DNA of 64,000 nt from contig CP025776.1 of the NCBI GenBank assembly GCA_002886105.1, positions 3,348,001 through 3,412,000 of the forward strand, read 5' to 3'. Positions 23,266 to 32,352 of this stretch are shown here, piece after piece (the stretch's first letter is position 1; each line of letters starts with the position of its first letter). The stretch comes from Enterobacter sp. EA-1 (GTDB lineage: Bacteria > Pseudomonadota > Gammaproteobacteria > Enterobacterales > Enterobacteriaceae). A model generated the notes under the pieces. The model was not told the origin of the DNA, ran no database searches, and worked only from the letters and a program-made list of their open reading frames with translations. The translations under genes were made by a program, and so were the position numbers.

Positions 23266-23988
23266 TTAGCGTGTCGCCCATCCCTGTTTATGCAAATAGT
23301 CGAGAATAAACGGACGGCTCTCTTTAATAATCGTGCGGCGGATATGATCGCTCCACGTGTCCCTGCGTGTGTTGCTGCCGCGCGTCAGATAGTAGTGGGC
23401 AATCTCTTCGTCATACTGCGCCAGCACCGTTTTATCCAGTGGCTGGTAATGGTTTTCATGCACCACAAGCTGCGCAGGCAGACGTGGCTTCTGCCCCGGA
23501 TCGTCCGCAGGCCAGCCCGGTGCATAAACCAAACAGCGGCAGAACATGTTTCGGCACCTGCAACAGTTCTCCCACCGCTTCGATGCTGTTACGAATGCCG
23601 CCGATATATACCCCACCAAGCCCGAGGGACTCCGCTGCCGTAAAGGCGTTTTGCGCCATCAGCGCCGTGTCCACAACGCCCAACAACAGTTGCTCCGCGA
23701 GACCCGGGTTAGCTTCCGGGCAGATCTGGAAATTACGGTTAAAATCCGCGCAGAACACCCAAAACTCCGCCGCCTGCGCCACGTGCTGTTGCCCGCCGGT
23801 TAAGGTCACCAGTTGCGCACGCAGAGCCGGATCGGTGATCCGAATAATGGTACTGCACTGCAAAAACTGGAGCTGGATGTGGCCTGTGCGCTGGCAATGA
23901 TCGCCTCGCGCTGCGCCGCCGTAATCGGTTCATCTTTAAAGTGGCGAATGGAACGATGAGCGCACAGCAAGTCAATGGTTGGTGTCAT
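23266..23988 (-). CDS. nfsA: Oxygen-insensitive NADPH nitroreductase NfsA (frameshifted)
   Basis: FMN-dependent major nitroreductase, 240 codons. MTPTIDLLCAHRSIRHFKDEPI, then AQATSSSSFLQCSTIIRITDPALR across a break near 23860. QHVAQAAEFWVFCADFNRNFQICPEA and AAESLGLGGVYIGGIRN are typical; it ends RRTIIKESRPFILDYLHKQGWATR. A further break lies near 23525. The E. coli neighbour ybjC, normally just upstream of nfsA, is absent from the 173 bp before grxA. Confidence 0.95.
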
Positions 23989-24161
23989 TATGAATTCCCC
24001 GGATAAACAAGACCTTCAGTATAGGCCAGCTAAGCGGGCGCGTATTACCGCGGATTGCGCTGAAAGGTTGTAAAGATTAATGCAACAGGCAGAACCTGCT
24101 TTTCATAAGGCGCGGTTATGGTCAAGATAGCCGCCAGAAACCTTCAGATTTGGGAGAGAGT

Positions 24162-24428
24162 ATGTTTGCTGTAATTTTTGGTCGCCCCGGCTGCCCCTAC
24201 TGCGTACGCGCAAAAGAACTGGCGGAAAAACTGACTCCAAGAGCGAGATGACTTTAACTATCGCTATGTGGACATCCACGCGGAAGGCATTACGAAAAGC
24301 TGACCTCGGAAAAAACCGTGGGTAAACCGGTTGAAACCGTGCCGCAGATTTTCCTCGATCAACAACACGTAGGTGGTTTTACAGATTTTGAAGCCTACGC
24401 AAAAGCCAACCTTGGCCTGTTTGCCTGA
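24162..24428 (+). CDS. grxA: Glutaredoxin 1 GrxA (frameshifted)
   Basis: Dithiol glutaredoxin that reduces ribonucleotide reductase and protein disulfides using glutathione. MFAVIFGRPGCPYCVRAKELAEKL holds the CPYC active site at residues 11-14. After two indels (near 24238 and 24292) it continues VDIHAEGI, then VGKPVETVPQIFLDQQHVGGFTDFEAYAKANLGLFA, with the TVPQIF cis-proline loop. About 88 residues. GGGAGAGAG precedes the ATG. Confidence 0.95.
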
Positions 24429-24439
24429 GAACAGACGCA

Positions 24440-24464
24440 ACGCCCTCCATCGTGAGGGCGTTTT
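24440..24464 (+). terminator. Rho-independent terminator of grxA
   Basis: Stem ACGCCCTC / GAGGGCGT followed by TTTT, 12 bp past the grxA stop. It abuts the convergent ybjM stop. Confidence 0.85.
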
Positions 24465-24465
24465 A

Positions 24466-24912
24466 CTACTGCTCTGCCGATAATGCCGCACCAGGGCTGC
24501 GCATAAAAACGCAGCATAACCCGCCAATCCCGCACCAGAACACCGCGCTGAACAGCCGGTGCCAGCACCTGCCAGAAAGGGCGCGCAGGCGTCAGCAGAA
24601 GGTAAGTCAGGAGATAACAAACCGGTGCCGCCAGTACCGCGCCCAGCAGCGGCCACATGACATGGCGGCGATGCGTAACATGGCAACTCACCACGCCGAG
24701 GGCAGCATAAAAAGCAATAACCCCAATTCAGGATGCGCAGAGGTATGCAACGCGCCCTTCATCTTTATGACCAAATAAAGGCAAACCGCAATAAAAGGAC
24801 AAAGCAGCAAATAATGCCTTTCCAACGTTGTTTGTTCTTCAAACAATCCTCCTGACGTCTTCTCTATCGCACTTCCCATTCGTTCAAAAGAACGTCCGGA
24901 CTGATAAAGCAT
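24466..24912 (-). CDS. ybjM: YbjM inner-membrane protein (frameshifted)
   Basis: Four-helix membrane protein: YLLLCPFIAVCLYLVIKMKGALHTSAHPELGLLLFMLPSA, then PLLGAVLAAPVCYLLTYLLLTPARPFWQVL, and LFSAVFWCGIGGLCCVFM in a third frame, ending LSAEQ (TAG at 24466). The MKGA..A.HPE.GLL segment matches E. coli YbjM. The start is uncertain: ATG at 24912 or 24879. Breaks near 24690 and 24560. Function unknown. Confidence 0.8.
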
Positions 24913-25120
24913 GGCGGCAATCCTTGCCCAAGAAGCACCCGCGCGAATACACGATTCTCACTAGCCGTTGTTATCTAATACGATTAAACTAGCGGCCAGA
25001 TTTTGTTTTGTGAGGAAGTTCTGGTGTGACTCTGCTTTTTCTTACGCCAGTGCGTGAACAAAACACTAGCTTAAATAACCATTTCTTTCAACAGCTTACA
25101 AGTAAACAAAGTTAGCCTCC

Positions 25121-26804
25121 GTGAATATAAACGTCGCAGATTTGTTAAACGGGAATTACATACTGTTATTGTTTGTCGTACTGGCTCTCGGGTTATGCCT
25201 CGGTAAATTACGTCTGGGTTCGGTACAACTCGGTAATTCCATTGGCGTTTTAGTGGTTTCGTTATTATTGGGTCAGCAACATTTCAGCATTAACACCGAT
25301 GCCCTGGAACACGGGCTTTATGCTGTTTATTTTTTGCGTGGGTGTTGAAGCCGGTCCCAACTTTTTTCCATTTTTTCGCGATGGCAAGAATTACCTGATG
25401 CTGGCGCTGGTATTAGTCGGCAGCGCGCTGTTGATCGCTTTAGGACTGGGGGAAATTATTCGGCTGGGATATCGGCCTGACCGCCGGGATGCTGGCCGGT
25501 TCGATGACCTCAACGCCAGTGCTGGTGGGGGCGGGCGATACGCTGCGCCATTCCGGCATGGAGAGCGGGCAGCTTTCCAGCGCGCTGGATAACCTCAGCA
25601 CCGGGTTATGCCCTGACCTATCTGATTGGCTGGTCAGCCTGATCTTTGGCGCGCGTTATTTGCCAAAGTTGCAACATCAGGATTTGCAGACCAGCGCCCA
25701 ACAAATCGCCCGTGAGCGCGGGCTGGACACCGACGCGCACCGCAAAGTCTACCTGCCGGTGATCCGCGCCTACCGCGTTGGTCCGGAGCTGGTGGCTGGG
25801 CTGATGGCAAGAACCTGCGTGAACTGGGGATCTATCGCCAGACCGGTTGCTATATCGAGCGGATTCGTCGTAATGGCATTCTCGCCAGCCCGGACGGCGA
25901 CGCCGTTCTGCAAATGGGCGACGAGATTTCGCTGGTGGGCTATCCGGATGCGCATGCGCGCCTCGACCCGAGTTTCCGTAACGGTAAAGAGGTGTTCGAC
26001 CGCGACCTGCTGGATATGCGCATCGTCACGGAAGAAGTGGTGGTGAAAAACCACAACGTGGTGGGCCGCCGTCTTGCACAGTTAAAACTGACTGACCACG
26101 GTTGCTTCCTGAACCGCGTGATCCGCAGTCAGATTGAAATGCCGATCGACGACAATATCGTGCTCAACAAGGGCGATGTATTGCAGGTCAGCGGCGATGC
26201 GCGACGCGTGAAAACCATCGCAGATCGCATCGGGTTTATCTCTATTCACAGCCGTGCAACCGACCTGCTCGCTTTCTGCGCCTTCTTTATTGTTGGCCTG
26301 ATGATCGGCATGATCACCTTCCAGTTCAGCTCCTTCAGCTTTGGCGTGGGCAACGCGGCAGGTCTGCTGTTCGCCGGTATCATGCTCGGCTTCCTGCGCG
26401 CCAACCACCCGACCTTCGGTTATATCCCCGCAGGGCGCTGATGATGGTGAAAGAGTTTGGTCTGATGGTGTTTATGGCCGGGGTCGGTTTGAGCGCCGGT
26501 AGCGGCATTGGCAACGGGCTTGGCGCGGTCGGCGGTCAGATGCTGATTGCCGGTTTGATTGTCAGCCACCGGTGCCGGTTTTGATCTGCTTCCTGTTTGG
26601 CGCCTACGTGCTGAAGATGAACCGCGCCCTGCTGTTCGGCGCCATGATGGGCGTCGCACCTGCGCACCGGCAATGGAGATTATCAGCGACACCGCGCGCA
26701 GCAACATTCCGGCGCTGGGCTATGCGGGGACTTACGCTATCGCCAACGTGTTACTGACGTTAGCAGGGACACTGATCATCATTATCTGGCCGGGCCTCGG
26801 ATAA
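25121..26804 (+). CDS. ybjL: YbjL: AspT/YidE-family putative transporter (frameshifted)
   Basis: Aspartate:alanine antiporter (AAEx) family membrane protein, about 561 codons. GTG start at 25121 ([32 protein letters not shown]). Two five-helix blocks ([55 protein letters not shown]) flank two TrkA-C (RCK_C) domains ([44 protein letters not shown]). The C-terminus is [30 protein letters not shown]. Breaks near 25310, 25470, 25600, 25800, 26440, 26565 and 26660. The sRNA gene rybB follows, as in E. coli. Confidence 0.94.
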
Positions 26805-26837
26805 GTCCGAAGCTGAGAAATATTTCGGTGATACGCA

Positions 26838-26869
26838 GAACTTTTTCCGGGATGTCAGTCATAACTAGT
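26838..26869 (+). promoter_or_regulatory. Sigma-E promoter of rybB
   Basis: A -35 element GAACTT (26838-26843) and a -10 element GTCATAA (26858-26864), with the RybB 5' end six bases further on. This matches the extracytoplasmic-stress (RpoE) promoter arrangement known for rybB. Confidence 0.8.
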
Positions 26870-26948
26870 GCCACTGCTTTTCTTTGATGTCCCCATTTTG
26901 TGGAGCCCATCAACCCCGCCATTTAGGTTCAAGGTTGATGGGTTTTTT
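26870..26948 (+). ncRNA. rybB: Small regulatory RNA RybB
   Basis: Hfq-binding, RpoE-induced sRNA that represses outer-membrane protein mRNAs. The 5' seed GCCACTGCTTTTCTTTGATG is identical to the sequence I recall for E. coli RybB. It is followed by CCCCATTTTGTGGAG and a terminator stem CCCATCAACC / GGTTGATGGG with TTTTTT. The loop differs from E. coli by one base (ATTTAGG). Its place after ybjL is conserved, but rcdA, its other E. coli neighbour, is 7 kb away because of the inserted island. Confidence 0.95.
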
Positions 26949-27059
26949 GTTGCCCATTATTATTAACTATGTAAATCATTGCGTTACGCAACCTATGTGT
27001 AACCTTTGGCGATAGAATGGCGACAGCGATTTGCGCCGTTCACATAAAGCGAGATTATT

Positions 27060-27401
27060 GTGTCATCACAAGGCCAATTCAGGCATTCTTCATTAGTTTC
27101 CTGCTTACCGGAAGATAACAAACAGACATTCTTATACGAATGCACCGAGGCTGGTTTTGAAGCAAGGAGAATACAATGCTTTTTGGCAACCCCTAATGTT
27201 CATGAATACCTCACCATACTTTATGAACGCGGATAAAAATATGCATCACAAATACCAACGGTTCTAGGTATGCTTAAGGATTGAAGTTGCTACAGACAGG
27301 AAATTATCGAACTATGCGGTGGACAAAATTAAGCTCATTCAGGAAGCGGGGGCAATACGAGTGACAGATGCTGTGTCTGTAGAGATTTCTTATGCGGGTT
27401 A
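27060..27401 (+). CDS. Small unknown gene, probably one broken reading frame
   Basis: A GTG-started frame at 27060-27236 (58 residues: SSQGQFRHSSLVSCLPEDN, then TFLYECTEAGFEARRIQCFL) is followed directly by a second open stretch at 27260-27401 (RIEVATDRKLSNYAVDKIKL through VTDAVSVEISYAG, TAA). Both have coding-like composition, and the second lacks its own start, so I infer one gene of about 110 residues interrupted near 27240-27270. It is the first gene after rybB. No family recognised. Confidence 0.4.
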
Positions 27402-27615
27402 AGCTTACCATCTTAATTAAATAAAACAGCGACTTAAATGAAATCCAGTCCTTTTTTAATCTCTATAGTTCATTTTAAGTCCACATAACTATGGCAGCGC
27501 TACCCTTGAACTTTAAGGGACTTTTGAAGGCAGCAGATACAAGTCTATTGAAAAATATAATTTCACCGTGTAATTATTAACCTTGTCGATTTAACTTTAA
27601 GGACGCTTTAAGAAA
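27402..27615. other. AT-rich intergenic stretch before the 27.6-kb gene pair
   Basis: About 210 bp, low GC, with an imperfect CTTGAACTTTAAGGGACTTTTGAAGG stretch split by short direct repeats and possible -10 motifs (TATAAT-like near 27558). No gene seen. Confidence 0.35.
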
Positions 27616-28165
27616 ATGAAACTTCTTGACTTTATAAATGACCCGTTTCATGCTTTTTTAGCACTGGTTGGCACCGTAATTCTCTCAATGTTCGGTGCCT
27701 TCATCAAAGATGGATTGCTCTACTTATTGAGCCGTAGCTCAAAATTTTGAAGAATAAGCGTGATGAAGATATAAGAAAGCGTGACCAAATCGTCGAACGA
27801 TTAGTAAACAGCCAACCCTACACCGGGTGTTGTATTGCACCACGACAATACTTTCAAATATTAGCATTGCATTAATGTTCATCCTAATTCTTACAATCCC
27901 TAGCGTTTTAAACATGGCTGATGTGAATAATGCGATGCTCGTATTAAGCAAAAAAAACATAATAACAACAGATACATCAAACACATTTAGTTTAATAGTC
28001 AAACTTGTAGTTCTGTTCTTTTCACTTGTTACCTCGATATTCGCATTAGTCCTTACTTACTCGGTATCCAAGAGGAACTTAATCATAGCCTTGGCAACAA
28101 AAATGATTCAAGCCAACTTGAAATCTGAAGATATTAATCAGGGTACCGAACTAGTAACAACATAA
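27616..28165 (+). CDS. Unknown membrane protein with coiled linker (frameshifted)
   Basis: About 180 residues after joining frames. N-terminal membrane segment FLALVGTVILSMFGAFIKDGLLYLL is followed by a charged stretch (KILKNKRDEDIRKRDQIVERLVNS). Two further helices follow (ISIALMFILILTIPSVLNMAD; LIVKLVVLFFSLVTSIFALVLTY) and a polar tail KMIQANLKSEDINQGTELVTT. Breaks near 27748 and 27825. GC is far below the backbone. The stop TAA overlaps the ATG of the next gene (TAATG), so the pair is coupled. No homologue recognised; a phage-exclusion or immunity role is possible but only inferred from the layout. Confidence 0.55.
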
Positions 28166-28440
28166 TGACGATGGTAAAGAAGCCATCTCAACCTGAGTGT
28201 TCCGACCATCAACCTTTACCTATCACGATACAAAGTGAAGGTGAATCAAAAATAAATAAAAGTGAAGATCAAAATATTATTTTATCTAGAACCCTTGTTA
28301 AAAATGGAAAGATTTACAGAGCGAAAGATGGAAGATTATTTACGATACATAAAAAAATAAATAGTCTAATGACACAATGCCTCATGCAACGCACATTCGT
28401 TGATGAGCAAAATTTAAAAATCAATCGACTCATTTATTGA
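28165..28440 (+). CDS. Small unknown soluble protein coupled to the upstream membrane protein
   Basis: 91 residues, MTMVKKPSQPECSDHQPLPI, then a polar low-complexity region (ESKINKSEDQNI) and a basic C-terminal part (TLVKNGKIYRAKDGRLFTIH; QCLMQRTFVDEQNLKINRL). Its ATG overlaps the stop of the membrane protein. Past its stop another frame stays open (INVKLQQRLLNDVREAHHQN) to about 28550, so an indel may hide a longer C-terminus. No family recognised. Confidence 0.5.
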   Translation: MTMVKKPSQPECSDHQPLPITIQSEGESKINKSEDQNIILSRTLVKNGKIYRAKDGRLFTIHKKINSLMTQCLMQRTFVDEQNLKINRLIY

Positions 28441-28527
28441 GCCAAATAAACGTTAAACTTCAGCAACGTCTGCTGAATGATGTGCGTGAAGCACATCACC
28501 AAAACTGGTACATGGCAGCATCAAGCA

Positions 28528-28552
28528 ATAAAAAAACCCGCCATCGGCGGGT
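28528..28552 (-). terminator. Rho-independent terminator downstream of the ogr-like gene
   Basis: On the minus strand, ACCCGCC-GAT-GGCGGGT followed by seven T residues. It lies just past the ogr-like zinc-finger gene and ends the minus-strand effector/prophage transcript. Confidence 0.85.
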
Positions 28553-28557
28553 CAGAA

Positions 28558-28767
28558 TCAAGCTAATTGCCCCCTGCGTTCCTTTCGGATGAGGCGGAGC
28601 TGCACTGATTTTCTGCGGGCGGCATACAGAGCGTACATAGGTTTCATGTGACGAAAGTATGCCCACATTCAATATTAGTGCACTGGTTGTATCGTTCCTT
28701 GGTTTCGCTGGAAGCCTGAAAGCTACTGCGGGTATGCGGCCTGCCCGCACAATGGACAATTCATCAT
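28558..28767 (-). CDS. ogr: Ogr/Delta-like zinc-finger late-gene activator, P2-type prophage remnant (frameshifted)
   Basis: Reading across one indel near 28725 gives MMNCPLCGQAA, HTRSSFQASSETKERYNQC, TNIECGHTFVTHETYVRSV and PAAPPHP-like sequence: the four-cysteine zinc finger (CPLC...CTNIEC) and the HTFVTHET motif of the Ogr/Delta family that activates P2-like late promoters. The end is uncertain: the stop at 28558 is preferred because the longer frame runs through the terminator. It sits right after a gpD fragment, the P2 order D-ogr. Confidence 0.75.
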
Positions 28768-28834
28768 TATTTTCAGCCCTCACTCTTAACCAGTTCGCAA
28801 TAATGATACCTTATTGTTCTCAATATGGAACTAA

Positions 28835-29007
28835 TCATTCAATTTCGAACTCATCTATTTTCACTTCGAGATCCAGACTGGTCGTAAATCCACTGTCCGG
28901 GCTAACAGAATGCGTCAGCGTGGTGATGGTCCACTCTGCATCATCAATAGGCTGCTTAAAGCCGCTCACCTTTGCCGTGGCACCAAAATGGCAGTACATC
29001 AGGCATG
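28835..29007 (-). pseudogene. C-terminal fragment of P2-like late control/baseplate protein gpD
   Basis: The readable frame is GATAKVSGFKQPIDDAEWT, then TTLTHSVSPDSGFTTSLDLE and VKIDEFEIE. The V.GFK..ID...W.I....H....GFTTSLELEVK pattern is the C-terminal end of P2 gpD, a tail hub protein. An upstream MPDVLP in another frame probably belongs to it. About 55 of roughly 330-390 expected residues remain. It begins immediately after the stop of a STY0301-family gene, which marks a deletion or insertion junction at about 29008. Confidence 0.75.
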
Positions 29008-29385
29008 TTATTCGCAAGCAGCATAAAACTGGTTTTTGTTGTCCCCAAACCATGCCGTGCACTTTTTTCGCTGACGCCGGGATTTTCAATGCCGTTGTTT
29101 TATCTGTCCCCTTGTACCGACAAACAAGGTACATAGCCGTGTGCTGTGCCTTCACATTTTCCTGAGAGGGTTTTAGCGTCCAGACCATGTTGTCGTCTGT
29201 ATCAGGCATCAAGTCGACCCGTTTTTCTGGCTCACCTTCAAAAACGCTGACCCTGTTCATTCGATATATTTTTCCACCGTCCTTTAAGACCTCAGGACAG
29301 GTTATTTTTTCCAGCGTATACGACTGTAGAAAATAGCGAGATAGCAGCGACTAAAAAGTCGTGTTTTACTCCACAACATAATCAT
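29008..29385 (-). CDS. STY0301 family protein, second copy (frameshifted)
   Basis: Periplasmic protein of the STY0301 family. It starts MIMLWSKTRLFS (ATG 29385 or 29379) with a hydrophobic signal segment interrupted by an indel. It continues ITCPEVLKDGGKIYRMNRVS, VFEGEPEKRVDLMPDTDDNMVWTL and TAMYLVCRYKGTDKT, ending AKKCTAWFGDNKNQFYAACE (TAA at 29008). The paired cysteines and the W.L...YLVCRYKGTDKT core are shared with the neighbouring copy at 29519-29885. Its position behind an amidase gene suggests an immunity role (inference). Breaks near 29330 and 29065. Confidence 0.75.
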
Positions 29386-29518
29386 TTTCTCCAGCACTTT
29401 TAGCTCGTATCCGTACTGCGTTTCGTTGCATCCGTTTAAACTCTCATTGCGTATGAAAACGGAGGCGAAGAATGACTCCGTTATTAGGGACGCTAAAAGG
29501 CTGCTGATTGCAAAATTT

Positions 29519-29885
29519 CTATTCACAATCACCGTGATCGTGATTGTTAGCACTCTCAAACCACACTGTGCATTTTTCGCGGTCACAGGCACTTTTACCG
29601 TAATGGTCTTGTCCGTTCCTTTATAATGGCAAACGAGAAACATAGAAGTATTGTGCGCTTTTGCATAATCCTGTGAGTCCTGAAGTGTCCATACCATCTC
29701 GTCATCGGTATCAGGTAACAAAGATGCGCGCTCGGACGGAGGGCCCACAAAAACATCGGCGTAATACATTCTGTAATTCTTAGCATTAATGGTTAAAATA
29801 TCAGGGCAACTTACTTTTCTGCAAACACAGACCCCCGAGAAAAGCAAAATAGCGCCACTAACAGTACTGCTTTATTCCACGACAT
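29519..29885 (-). CDS. STY0301 family protein, first copy, probable immunity protein (frameshifted)
   Basis: Starts MSWNKAVLLVALFCFSRGSV with cleavage near VFA-EK; the mature part (VSCPDILTINAKNYRMYYAD, GPPSERASLLPDTDDEMVW, FLVCHYKGTDKTITVKVPV) ends AKKCTVWFESANNHDHGDCE, TAG at 29519. Breaks near 29817 and 29570. Its first 14 bases overlap the end of the upstream BPSL0067 gene (the effector stop lies inside ATGTCGTGGAATAA), so synthesis is coupled to the amidase. Secreted, small, cysteine-bearing and adjacent: the usual profile of a periplasmic immunity protein. Function is inferred. Confidence 0.78.
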
Positions 29886-30264
29886 AATAATTTCCCCTAC
29901 GTTTTCCGCGCGTGGTTGCGCATAGAAATGTATGTCGAGAACTGACAGGCATCGGTTTTGCTTTTTTAGCACCAGTGACCGGGTCGGTAGAGTGTCCAAC
30001 CCATTGGTCTAACACCTCGATCCCTGTGTCATCCTGTCCCATATATGGCCGCGTGAGCGTCCATCAGTATGATTGCCATACTGCCCATTATCATCAAACG
30101 TCGCTATCGCTGTTCCCGGAGCGATATTCATATTCCCTTTCACCAGAGCACCGCGCTTCCAGTTTGCTGTGCGCGGCATATTGGCTGCTTTTGTGTAAAC
30201 GCCACACTGACCGCTACCAACAGATTGCCCAATATGCTCGTGGTGTTGCTGCTATGTACGCCAT
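29872..30264 (-). CDS. BPSL0067 family protein, putative NlpC/P60-like peptidoglycan amidase effector (frameshifted)
   Basis: Starts MAYIAATP at 30264, shifts near 30225 into HEHIGQSVGSGQC (candidate catalytic Cys), then TANWKRGALVKGNMNIAPGT, AIATFDDNGQYGNHTDGRSH (candidate catalytic His), GQDDTGIEVLDQWVGHSTDP and a terminal YYVVE. This Cys...NHTDGRSHAAIY...GIxVLDQW layout is the BPSL0067 family, cysteine-hydrolase-like proteins often found beside STY0301 genes and with type VI secretion. About 131 residues with no signal peptide, as expected for a protein delivered by a contractile system. It overlaps a STY0301 gene by 14 bp. Target is inferred to be peptidoglycan. Confidence 0.75.
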
Positions 30265-30393
30265 TCCCTGCTGATCTCCATAAGGTTTATCGGGTGATAT
30301 TGTGTGGTGCACTGAAAGATAAGCAAGCGGGGAATGAATACGTTTTATTGATTGAGATAATTCTTAGAACCCATTTTTACTTAGCGTAAATCA

Positions 30394-30654
30394 ATGATAT
30401 ATAACCCTACCTTTTCTGGCAGGGTATACGTTATGTGGGCGGGACGTTATGGTGATATTTTCAACCCGTCTGGTGTTGATATCGCCATGAAAATTGATGG
30501 GTTCATGCGACCCGGTGCCCATTTTTTCTTCTACAAGGTGCCGGTTCTCCTCGGGTCATCGCATTTGGAAAAAAAGCGCTCTCCTCGACGAAACCGAAAT
30601 GAAAAATTACTACGAAAAAACTGCCGCGCGCATTCCGTGAAATGGGCTAATTAA
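30394..30654 (+). CDS. Hypothetical protein
   Basis: 86-codon frame: MIYNPTFSGRVYVMWAGRYG, then DIFNPSGVDIAMKIDGFMRP and a basic tail LEKKRSPRRNRNEK. A second frame stays open over the 3' part (HRIWKKSALLDETEMKNYY), so the C-terminus may be misread through an indel near 30540-30560. It is divergent from the BPSL0067 gene and followed by a palindrome at 30640. No family recognised; real coding is moderately likely. Confidence 0.35.
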   Translation: MIYNPTFSGRVYVMWAGRYGDIFNPSGVDIAMKIDGFMRPGAHFFFYKVPVLLGSSHLEKKRSPRRNRNEKLLRKNCRAHSVKWAN

Positions 30655-30665
30655 CCAGCCCATTT
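30640..30665. terminator. Hairpin between the 30.4-kb gene and the DUF1304 gene
   Basis: Perfect stem AAATGGGCT / AGCCCATTT with an 8-base loop (AATTAACC) between two convergent genes. The T tracts are weak, so it is called a terminator by position. Confidence 0.6.
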
Positions 30666-30670
30666 GTTAT

Positions 30671-31020
30671 TTAACGGGCCAGCAGTGCAATCAGCGCAAG
30701 CAGCGCCGGAAGCGCCTGCACATACAGTATTTTACGGCTGGCGGTCACCGCACCGAAAATCCCGGCAACCAGCACAGAGCAGAAAAAAGAAGAGAACCGG
30801 AACGCCGCTGGCTCCCAGCCATAATCCCCACAGTAACCCCGCGGCCAGAAAGCCATTGTACAGCCCCCTGGTTCGCGGCGAGTACGCGGGTCTCGCGGGC
30901 AAAATCGGCACTGAGATTAAAAGCCTTGCGACCTGTTTTCGTGTTCCATAAAAACATTTCGAGAACAAGAATATAGAGATGTATCACAGCAACAACAGCG
31001 ACAAGAAGAGTGGCTAACAC
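30671..31020 (-). CDS. DUF1304 domain-containing membrane protein (frameshifted)
   Basis: Starts MLATLLVAVVAVIHLYILVLEMFLWNTKTGRKAFNLSADFARETRVLAANQG, the DUF1304 signature (HLYI...EMFLW and A.NQGLYNGFLA). It shifts near 30855 into LYNGFLAAGLLWGLWLGASGVPVLFFFLL and again near 30770 into AGIFGAVTASRKILYVQALPALLALIALLAR, TAA at 30671. Four membrane helices, about 117 residues. Function unknown. Confidence 0.85.
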
Positions 31021-31136
31021 GGGACATCCTGTTGAATGGGAACACGTGAAATGGAGTATAGATAATTACGCGAGGCATAACCCGTTCTCAGATAATGAAT
31101 ACCTCGCGAGAGCGGAAAAGAGGTAAAAGCAACCGC

Positions 31137-32193
31137 TCATCCGGTTGCTTTTATTGTGCACAGCGAGTCAGAGATTACCGTTTTACCGGCTGCGGCTGTG
31201 TTATTCCCCTTTACCGGCGCGCCTAAGGTCTGTTTAAACCACGCCACGACCGTGTCAATCACAGCAGGCTGGAACCAGCTAATATCGCCGTGCTCGGCCC
31301 CATCGACGAGGATGTATTTCACCTTATCGTTTTTATCTTTCAGCGCTTTATAAAGCTGCGCGCTCTGAAGTGGCGATACTAACGTATCGGCGCTGCCATG
31401 CATGATCAGGAATGGCGGTTCGTGGCCGCTAATATGCCCCATCGGGCTGGCATTCAGCGCTTTTGTTTGTCGCTGTCGATGGTCGCGCCGGGGAAATTAC
31501 GGAATGCCGCGCCATTCACCAGCAGGGCTTCGGTCACCGCCGGGGAGCGATGCACCTGCTGAATATTTTCCGGGAACCCTTCGCCGATATTCAGCAAGTT
31601 TGAAATGCCATATAACGTCGCAACCGACTGTACCGTTGACGGTTGCTCAATATTATCGCCTTTATCAAACGCCTTATCTGCGTTGGTGACACCCAACATC
31701 TGCGCCATCCAGCCACCGCTGAATCGCCCAGCACGCCAATGCGTTCCGGGTCGATGTTGTACTCTTTGGCGTGCGCGCGCAGGTAACGCACCGCGGCTTT
31801 ACCATCTTCCACCGGCGCAGGGAAGGTATTCGGCACCACGCGATATTCCGCCGCAGCGACCATAAATCCCGCTTGCGCCAGCGCCAGCCGCATTTCAATA
31901 AACTTGTCATAATCTGCGCTGGTGAAACCACCGCCCGGGAAATAGACCACCGCAGGCTTCAGGTCGCTGGTGCGGGGCACCAACAGCGACATTTTAACTG
32001 GCGAATCGCACGCACATCGCGGATCTGGGAGTAAATCATTACTGATTAAATCCACCTGCCCGCGTGATTTTTTCGACCTTAATTACCTCTGCGCCCGGTA
32101 TTGCCAGTGCAGGTCCTGCGTGGCTGAAAAAGCTGAACCTGAGATGCCTGCCATCAGCAGCAAACCCGCCATGTTGAATCGTCCTCGCCTCAT
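31137..32193 (-). CDS. Secreted alpha/beta hydrolase (esterase/lipase; frameshifted)
   Basis: Signal peptide MRRGRFNMAGLLLMAGISGSAFSA, then after a break near 32085 the hydrolase domain: VPRTSDLKPAVVYFPGGGFT (oxyanion-hole GGG), YNIDPERIGVLGDSAGGWMA (nucleophile Ser in GDSAGG, split by an indel near 31710), PPFLIMHGSADTLVSP (catalytic Asp) and DGAEHGDISWF (catalytic His). It belongs to the hormone-sensitive-lipase/BD-FAE-like group; substrate unknown. A further break lies near 31455. About 350 residues. It lies in the island between rybB and rcdA with no E. coli counterpart here. Confidence 0.8.
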
Positions 32194-32352
32194 TGAGATC
32201 TCCATTCTGTTTGTCGCCTGAAAAGCCAGTGGCTTACGCAATGTTTGTCAGCAGGGAGAGTACTCTGGCTCTTTTTTTAGCGTCAAACCCAATAACTGAA
32301 TGAAAATCATCTAAATTTTGAATACGTCCCGCACAGTGTGCGCAGGCTCACA

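Noticed and set aside
26907-26948. Terminator of ybjL
   Set aside because: The hairpin is the intrinsic terminator of the RybB sRNA, which has its own promoter.
30394-30440. Partial palindrome AACCCTACC / GGCAGGGT as an attachment site
   Set aside because: Too imperfect, and no second copy was found at the other island edge; a weak hairpin is the simpler reading.
30496-30510. TTGATGGGTT as a second copy of the rybB 3' end (attR)
   Set aside because: Only about ten bases match and the flanks differ; expected by chance in this length.
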